Origin: Bradyrhizobium stylosanthis
GTDB lineage: Bacteria > Pseudomonadota > Alphaproteobacteria > Rhizobiales > Xanthobacteraceae
Direction of reading: 5' to 3'
NCBI RefSeq assembly: GCF_001641335.1
Contig: NZ_LVEM01000007.1
Span: 1 to 64,000, forward strand
DNA length: 64,000 bases
The position numbers were made by a program, and so were the translations under genes. Below are positions 16,197 to 25,417 of the stretch, piece by piece. Position 1 is the stretch's first letter. Each line of letters opens with the position of its first letter. Below the pieces are notes generated by a model that saw only the letters and a list, made by a program, of their open reading frames with translations, was not told where the DNA came from and did no database searches.

Positions 16197-17359
16197 CAAT
16201 GCCCTCCCAGCAGGATGGAGGGATTGCCGACGATGTCGTCGCGGTTCAGCCCGCGCAGGATCGGCTCGTCGCGGGTCGATCCGCCGCGGACGAGATCGAA
16301 CCCCGCACCGGTCGCGACCAGCGTGATCGCGGCCGCGCCGGAATGCGCGCAGCCCTTGGCACAGCCGGAGACGTGCAGGCGTGCGGCCGCGCCGATGTTC
16401 GGCGCAAGCGCGGCGGCGAGAGCACGGGTGTCCGCGTGGGCCTCGCGACAGCGCGGCGCACCGCTGCAGGCGATGACGCGCAGCGCCGGGTCATAGGCCT
16501 CGGTGATGAGGCCGGCCGCGGACGGCATCGTCCGCTTGTCTTCGCTCAAGACCATCCGCCACGGCGTCATGCGCAGTGCATGTCCGCAACCGGCTAACTG
16601 GTTGAGCGTCCCGTGCGGCATCTGTCCGAAGGCCACGCCGACCATCGCGCCCTGCGGATAAAGGCCGGGACGCGCCGCCGCCATGACCGGCGCGGGTTCG
16701 GCTTCACCCCGCAACACCTCGGGCAATTCCGCGCCGGCCGCGAGATGCGCGGCCATGCGCCCTCGCCCGCCCCTGGCGCCACCCGAAGACACGAACCAGT
16801 CCGCGAGCGCGAGCGCAGTGGCGACGGCCTCGCCGCGCGCGACCAAACGGCCGCGCCTGGCACCATCGGCGCGCACCAGCAATGCTCCGGCACGATCGCG
16901 CTCGATCCGCACGTCGGCAGAATCGCCGGCGAGCACGCGCGAGCTGCCGTCGTCGATGGCAAAGCCGAACTTGGTCGGAAGCGCGAGCAGGCTGTTCTCG
17001 AGCGCCTCTTCGAGCTCGGCGGCCAGCGCCTGGGTCTCGTCACCCACGCGCCAGAACGGCGTCACCAGGATGTTGCGGCGGGATTCGGTATCGGCGTCGG
17101 GATCGAGCAACGCCAGTTGCGCCAGGCCATCGAGCAGCAGCCGATGGCTGTTTTCGCTGACGCCCCTGATCTGGAGATTGGCGCGGCTGGTGACGTCGAT
17201 CAGGCCATTGCCATGACGTTCGGCGAGATGCGCCAGTCCGGAGACCTGCGCCGCATCGAGCCGCCCGCCGAACGGCCGCACGCGGACCACAAGCCCGTCG
17301 CCCGATTGCATCGGCCGGAGCGCGCCCGGGCACCAGCCCTTGACCATGACCGCGCTCAT
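16196..17359 (-). CDS. cobG: Precorrin-3B synthase (oxygen-dependent)
   Basis: CobG is the Fe-S monooxygenase of the aerobic route, converting precorrin-3A to the hydroxy-lactone precorrin-3B. The 387-residue protein resembles sulfite/nitrite reductases: MVKGWCPGALRPMQSGDGL and a duplicated ferredoxin-like half are followed by a C-terminal [4Fe-4S] set, CSGAPRC (C-x5-C) and GCAKGC (C-x3-C). Its presence marks the pathway as oxygen-requiring. I use the ATG at 17359 (MSAVMVKG), which overlaps the cobN stop as ATGA; the frame extending to 17437 is not needed. Confidence 0.94.
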   Translation of the reverse strand: MSAVMVKGWCPGALRPMQSGDGLVVRVRPFGGRLDAAQVSGLAHLAERHGNGLIDVTSRANLQIRGVSENSHRLLLDGLAQLALLDPDADTESRRNILVTPFWRVGDETQALAAELEEALENSLLALPTKFGFAIDDGSSRVLAGDSADVRIERDRAGALLVRADGARRGRLVARGEAVATALALADWFVSSGGARGGRGRMAAHLAAGAELPEVLRGEAEPAPVMAAARPGLYPQGAMVGVAFGQMPHGTLNQLAGCGHALRMTPWRMVLSEDKRTMPSAAGLITEAYDPALRVIACSGAPRCREAHADTRALAAALAPNIGAAARLHVSGCAKGCAHSGAAAITLVATGAGFDLVRGGSTRDEPILRGLNRDDIVGNPSILLGGH

Positions 17360-20300
17360 GAGGCCTCCCGCAACGCAGCCGCAATGGAATTGCGGCGGGT
17401 TCGCCAGAGTGAAGCCTCGTGCAGGCGGGTAAAGCATGTCTCCATCGCGGCAAGGGCCGCTGGATTTTCACGCGCCATGAAGGCGCGGACGTCGTCGTGG
17501 CCCAGCGTCGCGTCGTAATAGAGATCGAACAGATGCGGCGGCACGGCGCCGGCGAGATGCGCAAAGGCGGCCATGTGCTCCAGCGTCGCGGTGATCTCGG
17601 CCGCCCCGCGAAAACCGTGGCGCATCATGCCGGCGATCCAGGCCGGATTGGCTGCGCGCGCGCGGACGACACGGGAGATTTCCTCGGTCAGCGTGCGCGC
17701 ATGCGGCTGCTCGGGGCGCGTCGTATCGAGGTGATAAAGCGATGGTCCGGCTGCAGCGAGATGGGCGGCCGCCGCCGCGACGCCGGCTTCGTGCGCGGCA
17801 TAATCCGCAGCGAGCAGCAGATCGGTTTCGGGCAAGTCCTGGACGTGGACGAACGCGTCGGCGGCGGCGAGCCGCTGCTCGATGCCGGCGCGATCGGGCC
17901 TGATCTCGCCATCGGCGGAGAATGCCCAGGACGAGGCCGACAGCCAGGCTTCGCCGGCGGCGTCGCGCGTCTCTTGTGTGAAGGCATCGGGGATTGCCGA
18001 GAGGCCGACGCCGTATTGTCCGGGCCGCGGCGCGAACACGCGGGAGGCGCGGTGACGGTACGGGTTCTCCTCGCCTTCGTCCTCGCGCGAGGCGAGCGCC
18101 TGCGATCCAGTCTCGAACAATTGCGCAAGACCCGCGAAGACATCGCGGAACAGGCCCGATACCCGCAGCGTGACGTCGATACGGGGACGGCCGAGTTCGG
18201 CCGGCGCGACGATGTCGTAGCCGGTGACGCGGCCCGAAGCGTGATCCCAGCGCGGCGCAAGACCGGCGAGATGCAGCGCCATGGCGAACTCTTCGCCCGC
18301 GGTGCGCATCGTCGCCGAGCCCCAGAGGTCGACCACAAGACCCTTCGGCCAGTCGCCGTGATCCTGCAGATGGCGCCGCAGCAGCTCTTCGGCAAGCTTG
18401 ATGCCTTGCGCATGCGCGGACGGCGTCGGCACCGCGCGCGGATCGACGGCAAAAAGATTGCGTCCCGTCGGCAGCACGTCCTGACGGCCGCGATAGGGCG
18501 AGCCCGACGGCCCCGGCGCGACGCGCTGCCCGGCGAGCGCAGCACGCAGCGCATCCCGCTCGGCGCTACCGCAGGTGCCGCGGCCGAACACGTGCAGGCC
18601 GTCGCCGAACTGGCTCTCCTTGAGGTCGCAGACGAAGCGGTCGATCCGCGGAATGGCCTCGGCGGGTGCAGCCGATGCATCGAGGCCGAGATCGTCTTCG
18701 AGCCCTGCGGCCCGCGCCTCGTCACGGATCGCGGCGATCAGTCGCTGCCGGCGCGCGGGATCGAGACCATCGGCGGTCGAATATTCGTCGAGGAGCCGCT
18801 CGAGCCGGCGCAGTCCTTCCGGCACGACGGAGCTTTCGAGCGGCGGCGGGAGATGGCCGATCGTCACCGCGCCGATCCGACGCTTGGCCTGCGCGGCCTC
18901 GCCGGGATCGTTGACGATGAAAGGATAGATGACCGGGAGATGGCCGATCAGCGCCTCCGGCCAGCACGCGGACGACAGCGCCACGGACTTGCCGGGCAGC
19001 CATTCCAGCGTGCCGTGTGCACCCATGTGCACGAGGGCATCGTAGCACTGCTCACGTAGCCAGAGATAGAACGCGACATAGGCATGGCGCGGCGTGCGGC
19101 CGAGATCGTGGTAGTCGGCATCGCGCGCCACCGCATCGCCGCGCTCCGGCTGGACCGCGACGATCGATTGGCCGCAAGCGACGGCCGCGAATTGGAATGC
19201 GCCATCGCGGCAGCTGGGATCACTCTCCGGCGCGCCCCAGGCTTGCGCGAGGTCATCCTGCAAGGATTGCGGCAACCGCGCGAGCGCCGCGCGGTAGTCG
19301 GCGACGCTCCAGGTGAGTTGCCGGTTCAGCAGCGTTTCGCCGAGCGCATGGACCGGCTCGACATCGAAGCCGGTTTCCGCGAGATCGGATATCAAGGCCT
19401 CGACCGACGCCAGCGCATCCAGCCCGACCGCATGCGCGATCTGGTGCGGGCGGCCCGGATAGTTCGAGAGCACGATCGCCAGCCGCTTCTCGGCAACCGG
19501 CTTCTCCGCAAGTCGCCGCCAGGCGGCCACGCGCGCTGCGACGGCGTTCACGCGATCCTCATCTGGCCTGTGCGCCAGATGCGAGAACTGCAGATCGGGA
19601 TCGCGCTCTGCCGCCGACTTGAAGCTCACCACGCCTGTGAACACGCGGCCATCGACCTCGGGCAGCACCACATGCATCGCGAGGTCGCCGGGCGACAGGC
19701 CGCGCAGCGAGTCCGCCCAATCCTCGCGCCGCGCCGACGAAAGTGCGACCTGGAAGACCGGACATGACGCGGCATCGAACGGCGTGGTGCCGTCTTCGCC
19801 CATCGCAGAAAATGCCGTCGCATTGACGATGGCGGCCGGTGCATTCAGCGCAAGCCAGTCCCGCAGCCAGCCCGCAACGCCCGGGCCCTTCAGCGAGGTG
19901 ACGAACGCGCCATACGCATCAAAGCCCTTCTCGCGCAGCGCGGCGATCAGGGCATCGACCGGGCCGGTATCCGCGGCCGTGAGATAGGAGCGATAGAACG
20001 TCACGAGCGCGAGCGGCTTCGCTCCGCCCGCCGGCGCAGCAATGACACCGCGCGCGGGATCATAAAAGCCCATCTCGGGCACGCTCGTCTCGCCGACGAC
20101 CGGACCTGCATAGAGCCCGGAGGCCAACGCAAGCTGCGCGATCGCCGCTTGCGCCGCGACCGGGCCGCCGGTGTCACAGAGCACCTTGAGCCGGCGCAGC
20201 GTCGAAACCGGCAGGGTCGAGTATGCATCGAGCCTGACGTCGTCGCGGCCATCGGCGGGCAGCACGGCCAGCACGATATTGCGATCCTTCGCGAGCTGCT

Positions 20301-20601
20301 GCAGAGCCGCGAGCCCGTACGGCCAGTAGGATTCGCCGCCGATCAGCCGCACCAGAATGCCGCGCGCCTGCGACAGCGTGCGCTCGACATAGGTATCGAC
20401 CGAGAGCGGATGACGCAGCTCCGCGAGATTGGCGAGCCGCAGCGACGGCAGGCTGCGCCGCCCGCGCCGCCAGCCGGCCGCAAACGCGGCAAGGTCGGAA
20501 TCCGAATACGAGAGCACCACGAGATCGGCCGGGTCCTGGCCGATGTCTCTTGGCGTCGCGGTCTCCTCGAGACCGCGGCTCTCGCGGAAGACGACGTGCA
20601 T
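17356..20601 (-). CDS. cobN: Cobaltochelatase subunit CobN
   Basis: CobN is the large, substrate-binding subunit of the ATP-dependent CobNST chelatase that inserts Co(II) into hydrogenobyrinate a,c-diamide. The 1081-residue protein is somewhat shorter than many family members (about 1250). The CobN/BchH hallmark HMGAHGTLEWLPGKSVALS lies in the centre, and IGGESYWPYGL and VLSNYPGRPHQIAHAVGLD are also present. The AAA+ partner subunits CobS and CobT are not in this window, as is usual in Rhizobiales where they lie elsewhere. The ATG overlaps the cobW stop by one base (TGATG). Confidence 0.95.
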   Translation of the reverse strand: MHVVFRESRGLEETATPRDIGQDPADLVVLSYSDSDLAAFAAGWRRGRRSLPSLRLANLAELRHPLSVDTYVERTLSQARGILVRLIGGESYWPYGLAALQQLAKDRNIVLAVLPADGRDDVRLDAYSTLPVSTLRRLKVLCDTGGPVAAQAAIAQLALASGLYAGPVVGETSVPEMGFYDPARGVIAAPAGGAKPLALVTFYRSYLTAADTGPVDALIAALREKGFDAYGAFVTSLKGPGVAGWLRDWLALNAPAAIVNATAFSAMGEDGTTPFDAASCPVFQVALSSARREDWADSLRGLSPGDLAMHVVLPEVDGRVFTGVVSFKSAAERDPDLQFSHLAHRPDEDRVNAVAARVAAWRRLAEKPVAEKRLAIVLSNYPGRPHQIAHAVGLDALASVEALISDLAETGFDVEPVHALGETLLNRQLTWSVADYRAALARLPQSLQDDLAQAWGAPESDPSCRDGAFQFAAVACGQSIVAVQPERGDAVARDADYHDLGRTPRHAYVAFYLWLREQCYDALVHMGAHGTLEWLPGKSVALSSACWPEALIGHLPVIYPFIVNDPGEAAQAKRRIGAVTIGHLPPPLESSVVPEGLRRLERLLDEYSTADGLDPARRQRLIAAIRDEARAAGLEDDLGLDASAAPAEAIPRIDRFVCDLKESQFGDGLHVFGRGTCGSAERDALRAALAGQRVAPGPSGSPYRGRQDVLPTGRNLFAVDPRAVPTPSAHAQGIKLAEELLRRHLQDHGDWPKGLVVDLWGSATMRTAGEEFAMALHLAGLAPRWDHASGRVTGYDIVAPAELGRPRIDVTLRVSGLFRDVFAGLAQLFETGSQALASREDEGEENPYRHRASRVFAPRPGQYGVGLSAIPDAFTQETRDAAGEAWLSASSWAFSADGEIRPDRAGIEQRLAAADAFVHVQDLPETDLLLAADYAAHEAGVAAAAAHLAAAGPSLYHLDTTRPEQPHARTLTEEISRVVRARAANPAWIAGMMRHGFRGAAEITATLEHMAAFAHLAGAVPPHLFDLYYDATLGHDDVRAFMARENPAALAAMETCFTRLHEASLWRTRRNSIAAALREAS

Positions 20602-21635
20602 CAGACTCCCAATCCCGCCTTGATCGCAGCCTCGTCGATATCGCCGTGCTCGCCGATCACGACGAGCTTTGACTGCCTGTTGCCCGCGCCCCAGGGCTTG
20701 TCGAACTGGTGACGCACGCGCTCGCCGACCGCCTGCAGCAGCAGCCGCATCGGCTTGCCGGCGACGGCAATGTAACCTTTGGCGCGCAGCACGTTCTGCT
20801 CGCGCGCCAGCTTCTGCACCGATGCAACGAGTGCATCGACATCCGCCACCTCAGGAAGATCGATCACGACGGAGGCGAAATCGTCGTGCTCGTGCTCCTC
20901 CTCGCCATCATGGTGCGAGGGACGCGCGGCAAGATCGTTCTCGGCGGCTGCTCCAAGGCCGAGGATGACGCGCGCATCGATTGCGCCGTCGGTCACGGGC
21001 AGCATCGGCACGCGGCGCGGCATCTCGGCGGTGATCACGGCCTTGGCGGCTTCGATGCCAGCGCTGCCGGCAAGGTCGGCCTTGGTCAAGAGCACGATGT
21101 CGGCGCAGGCGATCTGATCCTCGAACACTTCCGACAGCGGCGTCTCGTGGTCGAGATTCTCGTCCGCGGCGCGCTGCGCTTCGACCGCATCCGGATCGGG
21201 CGCAAAGCGGCCGGCCGCGACGGCTTCGGCATCGGCGAGCGCGATCACGCCATCGACCGTGATGCGAGAGCGGATCTCCGGCCAGTCGAACGCCTTCAGC
21301 AGCGGCTTCGGCAGTGCCAGCCCCGAGGTCTCGATCAGGATGTGATCGGGCCGCACCGGGCGCGCCAGCAATTGCTCCATGGTCGGAATGAAATCGTCGG
21401 CCACCGTGCAGCAGATGCAGCCATTGGCGAGCTCGACGATGTTCTCCTCCGGGCAATTGGCGTCAGCGCAGGACTTCAGGATTTCGCCATCGACACCTTC
21501 GCTGCCGAACTCGTTGACGAGCACCGCGAGCTTCTTGCCGTTGGGATTGCTGAGCAGATGCTGGATCAGCGTCGTCTTGCCGGAACCGAGAAAGCCGGTG
21601 ACCACAGTGACGGGTACTTTTGCGAGCGAGTTCAT
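20601..21635 (-). CDS. cobW: Cobalamin biosynthesis GTPase / metallochaperone CobW
   Basis: A 344-residue COG0523 GTPase. It has the P-loop VVTGFLGSGKTTLIQHLL, the metal-site motif GCICCT, the base-recognition motif LLTKADL, and a His/Glu-rich insertion (HHDGEEEHEHDD, about 240-252) before the C-terminal domain. CobW is thought to deliver cobalt to the CobNST chelatase, which fits its place directly before cobN. The start overlaps the DUF1636 stop as ATGA. It is regulated by the riboswitch at 22.2 kb. Confidence 0.95.
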   Translation of the reverse strand: MNSLAKVPVTVVTGFLGSGKTTLIQHLLSNPNGKKLAVLVNEFGSEGVDGEILKSCADANCPEENIVELANGCICCTVADDFIPTMEQLLARPVRPDHILIETSGLALPKPLLKAFDWPEIRSRITVDGVIALADAEAVAAGRFAPDPDAVEAQRAADENLDHETPLSEVFEDQIACADIVLLTKADLAGSAGIEAAKAVITAEMPRRVPMLPVTDGAIDARVILGLGAAAENDLAARPSHHDGEEEHEHDDFASVVIDLPEVADVDALVASVQKLAREQNVLRAKGYIAVAGKPMRLLLQAVGERVRHQFDKPWGAGNRQSKLVVIGEHGDIDEAAIKAGLGV

Positions 21636-22006
21636 TCGGCGGCCTCGGGAATGACGGTAAGGGGAGGAATGCGGGCAAGCGACTGCTTGCGGAAGATTTC
21701 GGGACGGCTGCGCCAGGGCACGATTCCATCAGGCGCGGCCGCGTAGGCCGCGGCGCCCGCGACGACGTCCTGCGCATTGGCGTCCGACAGGCGGCCATAG
21801 ACATAAGACCAGCGGCCGGACGCGCTGAGCGCGACCGAGCAGCCCTGGCTGCATGCAGACAGGCATTCCACGGGAACCACGTTGACGCCCTCGGGCACGC
21901 CGGCCTCGAGGATCGCGCCATGCAGCCGCTTGCCGGGCGTGGTCTCGCCCTCGCCGAGCGTCTGGCCGGCGCGGCAGGTAATACAGACGTGAAGTGTGAC
22001 GGTCAT
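21632..22006 (-). CDS. DUF1636 small cysteine-rich protein, first gene of the main cob operon
   Basis: A 124-residue protein of the DUF1636 family, which is often found at the head of cob operons. It has two cysteine groups: HVCITCRAG near the start and VECLSACSQGCSVAL (C-x3-C-x3-C) in the middle, a layout like thioredoxin-fold [2Fe-2S] ferredoxins. A role as metal or electron carrier for cobalt handling is inferred only from position beside cobW and cobN. The start is the ATG at 22006, with GGAAGAGG upstream; the longer frame to 22216 would run into the riboswitch. Confidence 0.85.
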   Translation of the reverse strand: MTVTLHVCITCRAGQTLGEGETTPGKRLHGAILEAGVPEGVNVVPVECLSACSQGCSVALSASGRWSYVYGRLSDANAQDVVAGAAAYAAAPDGIVPWRSRPEIFRKQSLARIPPLTVIPEAAE

Positions 22007-22111
22007 CGCCTCTTCCAGGATAGTCAGCGGGCGGCGATGAGGCGCACGGACCCTGACTTGAGAGGCCGTTTCCCCGTCGCGGAACACCCCGTCCGCCGGT
22101 CCAAAACTCGT

Positions 22112-22290
22112 CCGCGCTGGCAGGTCTCCCGGCTTGCGGAGCAGGGTTTTGGCCCTTCGATCCCCGCCTTCCCGATCCCGTGAGGGGTCAGTGGCTTCGG
22201 GCATCTCTCCGGTCACGGTCGCGGGGGCGGCTGCGTTTTGAACCCAAATCTTGCCGATTCGGACCCTATCGCATTCCCTCTTCGCCTGTC
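22112..22290 (-). promoter_or_regulatory. Cobalamin riboswitch for the main cob operon
   Basis: On the minus strand the parts are GAGGGAATGCGAT (near 22270), GCCGCCCCCGCGACCGTGACC, GCCACTGACC, GGGAAGGCG and the B12 box GCCGGGAGACCTGCC (22119-22133). It ends about 105 bases before the DUF1636 start and should control the 13-kb operon down to cobA. The gap 22007-22362 also must hold the divergent cobO promoter; a CTTGACA hexamer on the minus strand (complement of 22339-22345) is a weak -35 candidate for the riboswitch transcript without a convincing -10. Confidence 0.93.
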
Positions 22291-22362
22291 ATAGGACAGG
22301 AACCAGCGCCGGGCCACCATTTGCCCCCGGCCGCCTCTTGTCAAGCCGAAGGACCGGGACCG

Positions 22363-22998
22363 ATGACGCCTGAACCGGATACCCAAACAGCCGAGGAAAT
22401 CGACGCCCGGCACGCCCAGAAAATGGCGAAGAAGAAGGCCGCCCGCGACAAGATCATGGCGACCAAGAGCGGCGAAAAGGGCCTCATCATCGTCCACACC
22501 GGCGCCGGCAAGGGCAAGTCCTCCTCGGCCTTCGGCATGATCGTGCGCTGCGTCGCCCACGGCTTCCCCTGCGCGGTCGTGCAGTTCATCAAGGGCGCCT
22601 GGGATACCGGCGAGCGGCGCCTGCTCACCGGGCATTTCGGCGACCTCTGCCAGTTCCACGCGATGGGCGAAGGCTTCACCTGGGAGACGCAGGACCGCGC
22701 CCGCGACATCGCCGCCGCACGCGCCGGCTGGGAGAAGGCCAAGGAGCTGATTCTCGACGAGAACCTGCGCATGGTCGTGCTCGACGAGATCAACATCGCG
22801 CTGCGCTACGACTATCTCGACATCGCCGAAGTGGTCGAATTCCTGACAACGCAGAAGCCTGCGATGACGCATGTCGTGCTCACCGGCCGCAACGCCAAGG
22901 ACGAGCTGATCGAGATCGCCGATCTCGTCACCGAGATGACGCTGGTGAAGCACCCGTTCCGCTCCGGCATCAAGGCGCAGGCCGGCGTCGAGTTCTGA
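22363..22998 (+). CDS. cobO: Cob(I)yrinic acid a,c-diamide adenosyltransferase
   Basis: CobO/BtuR transfers the 5'-deoxyadenosyl group from ATP to the reduced cobalt. The 211-residue protein has a basic N-terminal segment (EEIDARHAQKMAKKKAARDK), the unusual P-loop IVHTGAGKGKSSSAFG, VVQFIKGAWDTGERRLL, VVLDEINIALRYDYL and VVLTGRNAKDELIEIADLVTEM. The ATG at 22363 gives the family length; the frame extending to 22180 runs through the opposite-strand riboswitch and was rejected. It diverges from the main cob operon and is followed by cobQ after 5 bases. Confidence 0.95.
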   Translation: MTPEPDTQTAEEIDARHAQKMAKKKAARDKIMATKSGEKGLIIVHTGAGKGKSSSAFGMIVRCVAHGFPCAVVQFIKGAWDTGERRLLTGHFGDLCQFHAMGEGFTWETQDRARDIAAARAGWEKAKELILDENLRMVVLDEINIALRYDYLDIAEVVEFLTTQKPAMTHVVLTGRNAKDELIEIADLVTEMTLVKHPFRSGIKAQAGVEF

Positions 22999-23003
22999 TT
23001 GCG

Positions 23004-24452
23004 ATGACGCGCGCGCTGATGATCCAGGGGGCCGGCTCGGACGTCGGCAAGTCGCTCATCGTCGCCGGCCTTGCGCGCGCCTTCACGCGCCGCGGCCTGC
23101 GTATACTCCCCTTCAAGCCACAGAACATGTCGAACAACGCCGCCGTCACCGTCGATGGCGGCGAGATCGGGCGTGCGCAGGCGTTGCAGGCGCTGGCCGC
23201 CGGCGTCGAGCCGCACACCGACATGAACCCGGTGCTGCTCAAGCCTGAGACCGATGTGGGCGCGCAAGTCGTCGTGCATGGAAAGCGCATCACGACCGCG
23301 CGGGCGCGCGAATATGCGGCCATGAAACCGTCGCTGATGGGCGCGGTGCTGGAGAGTTTCGAACGGCTGAAGGCGCGCGCCGACCTGGTGCTGGTCGAAG
23401 GCGCCGGCAGTCCGGCCGAGGTCAACCTGCGCAAGTCCGACATCGCCAATATGGGCTTTGCCCGCAAGGCCGATGTGCCGGTCGTGCTGGTCGGCGACAT
23501 CGATCGCGGCGGTGTCATCGCGCAGCTCGTGGGCATCAAAACGGTAATCGACCCTGATGATGCCGCGATGATCCAGGGGTTCGTCATCAACAAGTTCCGC
23601 GGCGATCCCACGCTGTTCGACGACGGTTACAAGCTGATCGCGGAGAAGACCGCATGGCGCGGCCTCGGCGTGCTGCCGTGGTTTGCGCGCGCCGGCGAGC
23701 TGCCGGCCGAGGATGCGCTGGGCCTGAGCGATGCGCGCAAGCCGGGCCAGTGCAAGATCGCTTGCCTCGCGCTGTCGCGGATCGCGAATTTCGACGATCT
23801 CGATCCGCTCAAGCTAGAGCCCGGCGTGGATCTCGTGATGGTGCGTCCGGGTGAAGCGATCCCCGGCGACGTCCGCCTCGTCATCATTCCCGGCTCGAAA
23901 TCCACCCGCGGCGATCTTGCCTTCCTGCGCGCGCAGGGCTGGGACATCGATCTGCTCGCGCATCACCGCCGCGGCGGCCATGTGCTCGGCCTCTGCGGCG
24001 GCTATCAGATGTTGGGCCGCAGCGTTGCCGATCCTGACGGCATCGAAGGCCCCGCAGGCGACACGCCGGGGCTCGGACTACTGGATGTCGAGACGGTGAT
24101 GAGCCCGCAAAAAACGCTGACGCGCGTTGCGGCCGTGCATGCCGCCACCGATCAGCCGATCGAGGCCTACGAAATCCACATCGGCCGCACCGACGGACCG
24201 GATCGTCGCCGGCCGTTCGCAACGTTGAACGGCGAAGCGGAAGGCGCGATCTCCGGCGATGGCCGCGTGCAGGGCAGCTATCTGCACGGCCTGTTCACGT
24301 CGGACGATTTTCGCAGGGCCTATCTCGCGAAGCTCGATGTCCCCGCAGGCGAGGAGCCGTATCACGCCCGGGTCGAAAGCGCGCTCGAGGCCCTCGCCGA
24401 CCACATCGAGACGCATCTCGACGTCGAAGGCCTGCTGGCGCTAGCGCGCTAG
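23004..24452 (+). CDS. cobQ: Adenosylcobyric acid synthase (glutamine-hydrolysing)
   Basis: CobQ amidates the b, d, e and g side chains of adenosylcobyrinate a,c-diamide. The 482-residue protein starts MTRALMIQGAGSDVGKSLIV, then LPFKPQNMSNNAAVT, VLVEGAGSPAEVNLR and VVLVGDIDRGGVIAQ of the synthetase domain. The C-terminal glutaminase domain has the nucleophile motif VLGLCGGYQMLG and the His in GSYLHGLF. It follows cobO closely and its 3' end overlaps that of cobD by 12 bases. Confidence 0.96.
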   Translation: MTRALMIQGAGSDVGKSLIVAGLARAFTRRGLRILPFKPQNMSNNAAVTVDGGEIGRAQALQALAAGVEPHTDMNPVLLKPETDVGAQVVVHGKRITTARAREYAAMKPSLMGAVLESFERLKARADLVLVEGAGSPAEVNLRKSDIANMGFARKADVPVVLVGDIDRGGVIAQLVGIKTVIDPDDAAMIQGFVINKFRGDPTLFDDGYKLIAEKTAWRGLGVLPWFARAGELPAEDALGLSDARKPGQCKIACLALSRIANFDDLDPLKLEPGVDLVMVRPGEAIPGDVRLVIIPGSKSTRGDLAFLRAQGWDIDLLAHHRRGGHVLGLCGGYQMLGRSVADPDGIEGPAGDTPGLGLLDVETVMSPQKTLTRVAAVHAATDQPIEAYEIHIGRTDGPDRRRPFATLNGEAEGAISGDGRVQGSYLHGLFTSDDFRRAYLAKLDVPAGEEPYHARVESALEALADHIETHLDVEGLLALAR

Positions 24453-25406
24453 GACCTCGGCGAGGCGCGACCATTCGGCTTCGCTGCCGGGAAGCCCGAG
24501 CCGCAGCCATGTCGGTTTTTGCGCAAACACGCGCGACCAGATCTGGCCACGCGCCAGCCTCTCCTGCGCGGCAAGCGCGTCAGGCGTCTCGTAGAGACGG
24601 AACAGCGGCGTGCCGCCGATGAGCGTCCAGTCCTGCGCGCGCGCCATGTCATCGAGGCGGGCACAATCGCGAGCCAGCCGCGCCGACGTCGCCTCGCCCC
24701 ATGCATCGTCACGCAATGCGCGGCAGCCGATCGCGATCGCCGCGCCCGAGACCGGCCAGGGCCCGACCGCCGCCGCGAGCTTGCCGATGTCGGCGGCATG
24801 GCCGATCACGAAGCCTAGCCGGAGGCCGGCAAGACCATAAAACTTTCCGAACGAGCGCAGGATCAGCAGCCCCGGCCGATCGGCTTCAGGTGCGAGCGAT
24901 AGCTGCGGAACGGCATCGGCAAAGCTTTCGTCGATCACGAGACGGCCGACGCGCGGCAGCAGCGCCAGCAAATCCCTTGGCGCAAAACACCGACCATCGG
25001 GATTGTTGGGATTGACGACGATGGCGATATCCGCGCCTGCCAGCGCGTCGGGCTCCCCGACCTCCTGAACATCCCAGCCGGCAGCCGACAGAACGCCGGC
25101 ATATTCATTGTAGGTCGGCGCGAGGATGCGGGCCCGGCCCGGCGGCGCGAGTTGTGGCAGGAGTTGAATGGCGGCCTGCGCGCCGCCCATCGCGACCATC
25201 GCAGCGCTCGTGCGATAGGCATGCCGCGCCGCCTGATGCAGCGCCTCGATCTCGGCAGGCGGCGGCAACGCGGTCCACGCACGCATGCTCAAATCGCCGA
25301 CGGGATAAGGCACCCGGTTGATCCCGGTCGACAAATCGATCCAGTCGTCCGTCCGCCCGCCAAACCGCTGCTGGGCCAGATCGAGATTTCCACCGTGCTC
25401 GCGCAT
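24441..25406 (-). CDS. cobD: L-threonine-O-3-phosphate decarboxylase (PLP-dependent)
   Basis: The enzyme makes (R)-1-aminopropan-2-ol phosphate, the linker between the corrin and the nucleotide loop. The 321-residue protein has the family start MREHGGNLDLAQQRFGG, DLSTGINRVPYP, NPNNPDGR and the PLP-lysine segment SFGKFYGLAGLRLGFV, all of the class-I aminotransferase fold. The ATG at 25406 is preferred on family start; a GTG at 25421 overlaps the cbiB stop (GTGA) and is possible. Naming is confusing: the Pseudomonas denitrificans name is CobC. No threonine kinase gene is seen here. Confidence 0.92.
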   Translation of the reverse strand: MREHGGNLDLAQQRFGGRTDDWIDLSTGINRVPYPVGDLSMRAWTALPPPAEIEALHQAARHAYRTSAAMVAMGGAQAAIQLLPQLAPPGRARILAPTYNEYAGVLSAAGWDVQEVGEPDALAGADIAIVVNPNNPDGRCFAPRDLLALLPRVGRLVIDESFADAVPQLSLAPEADRPGLLILRSFGKFYGLAGLRLGFVIGHAADIGKLAAAVGPWPVSGAAIAIGCRALRDDAWGEATSARLARDCARLDDMARAQDWTLIGGTPLFRLYETPDALAAQERLARGQIWSRVFAQKPTWLRLGLPGSEAEWSRLAEVLAR

Positions 25407-25417
25407 GCCCCGTTCTT

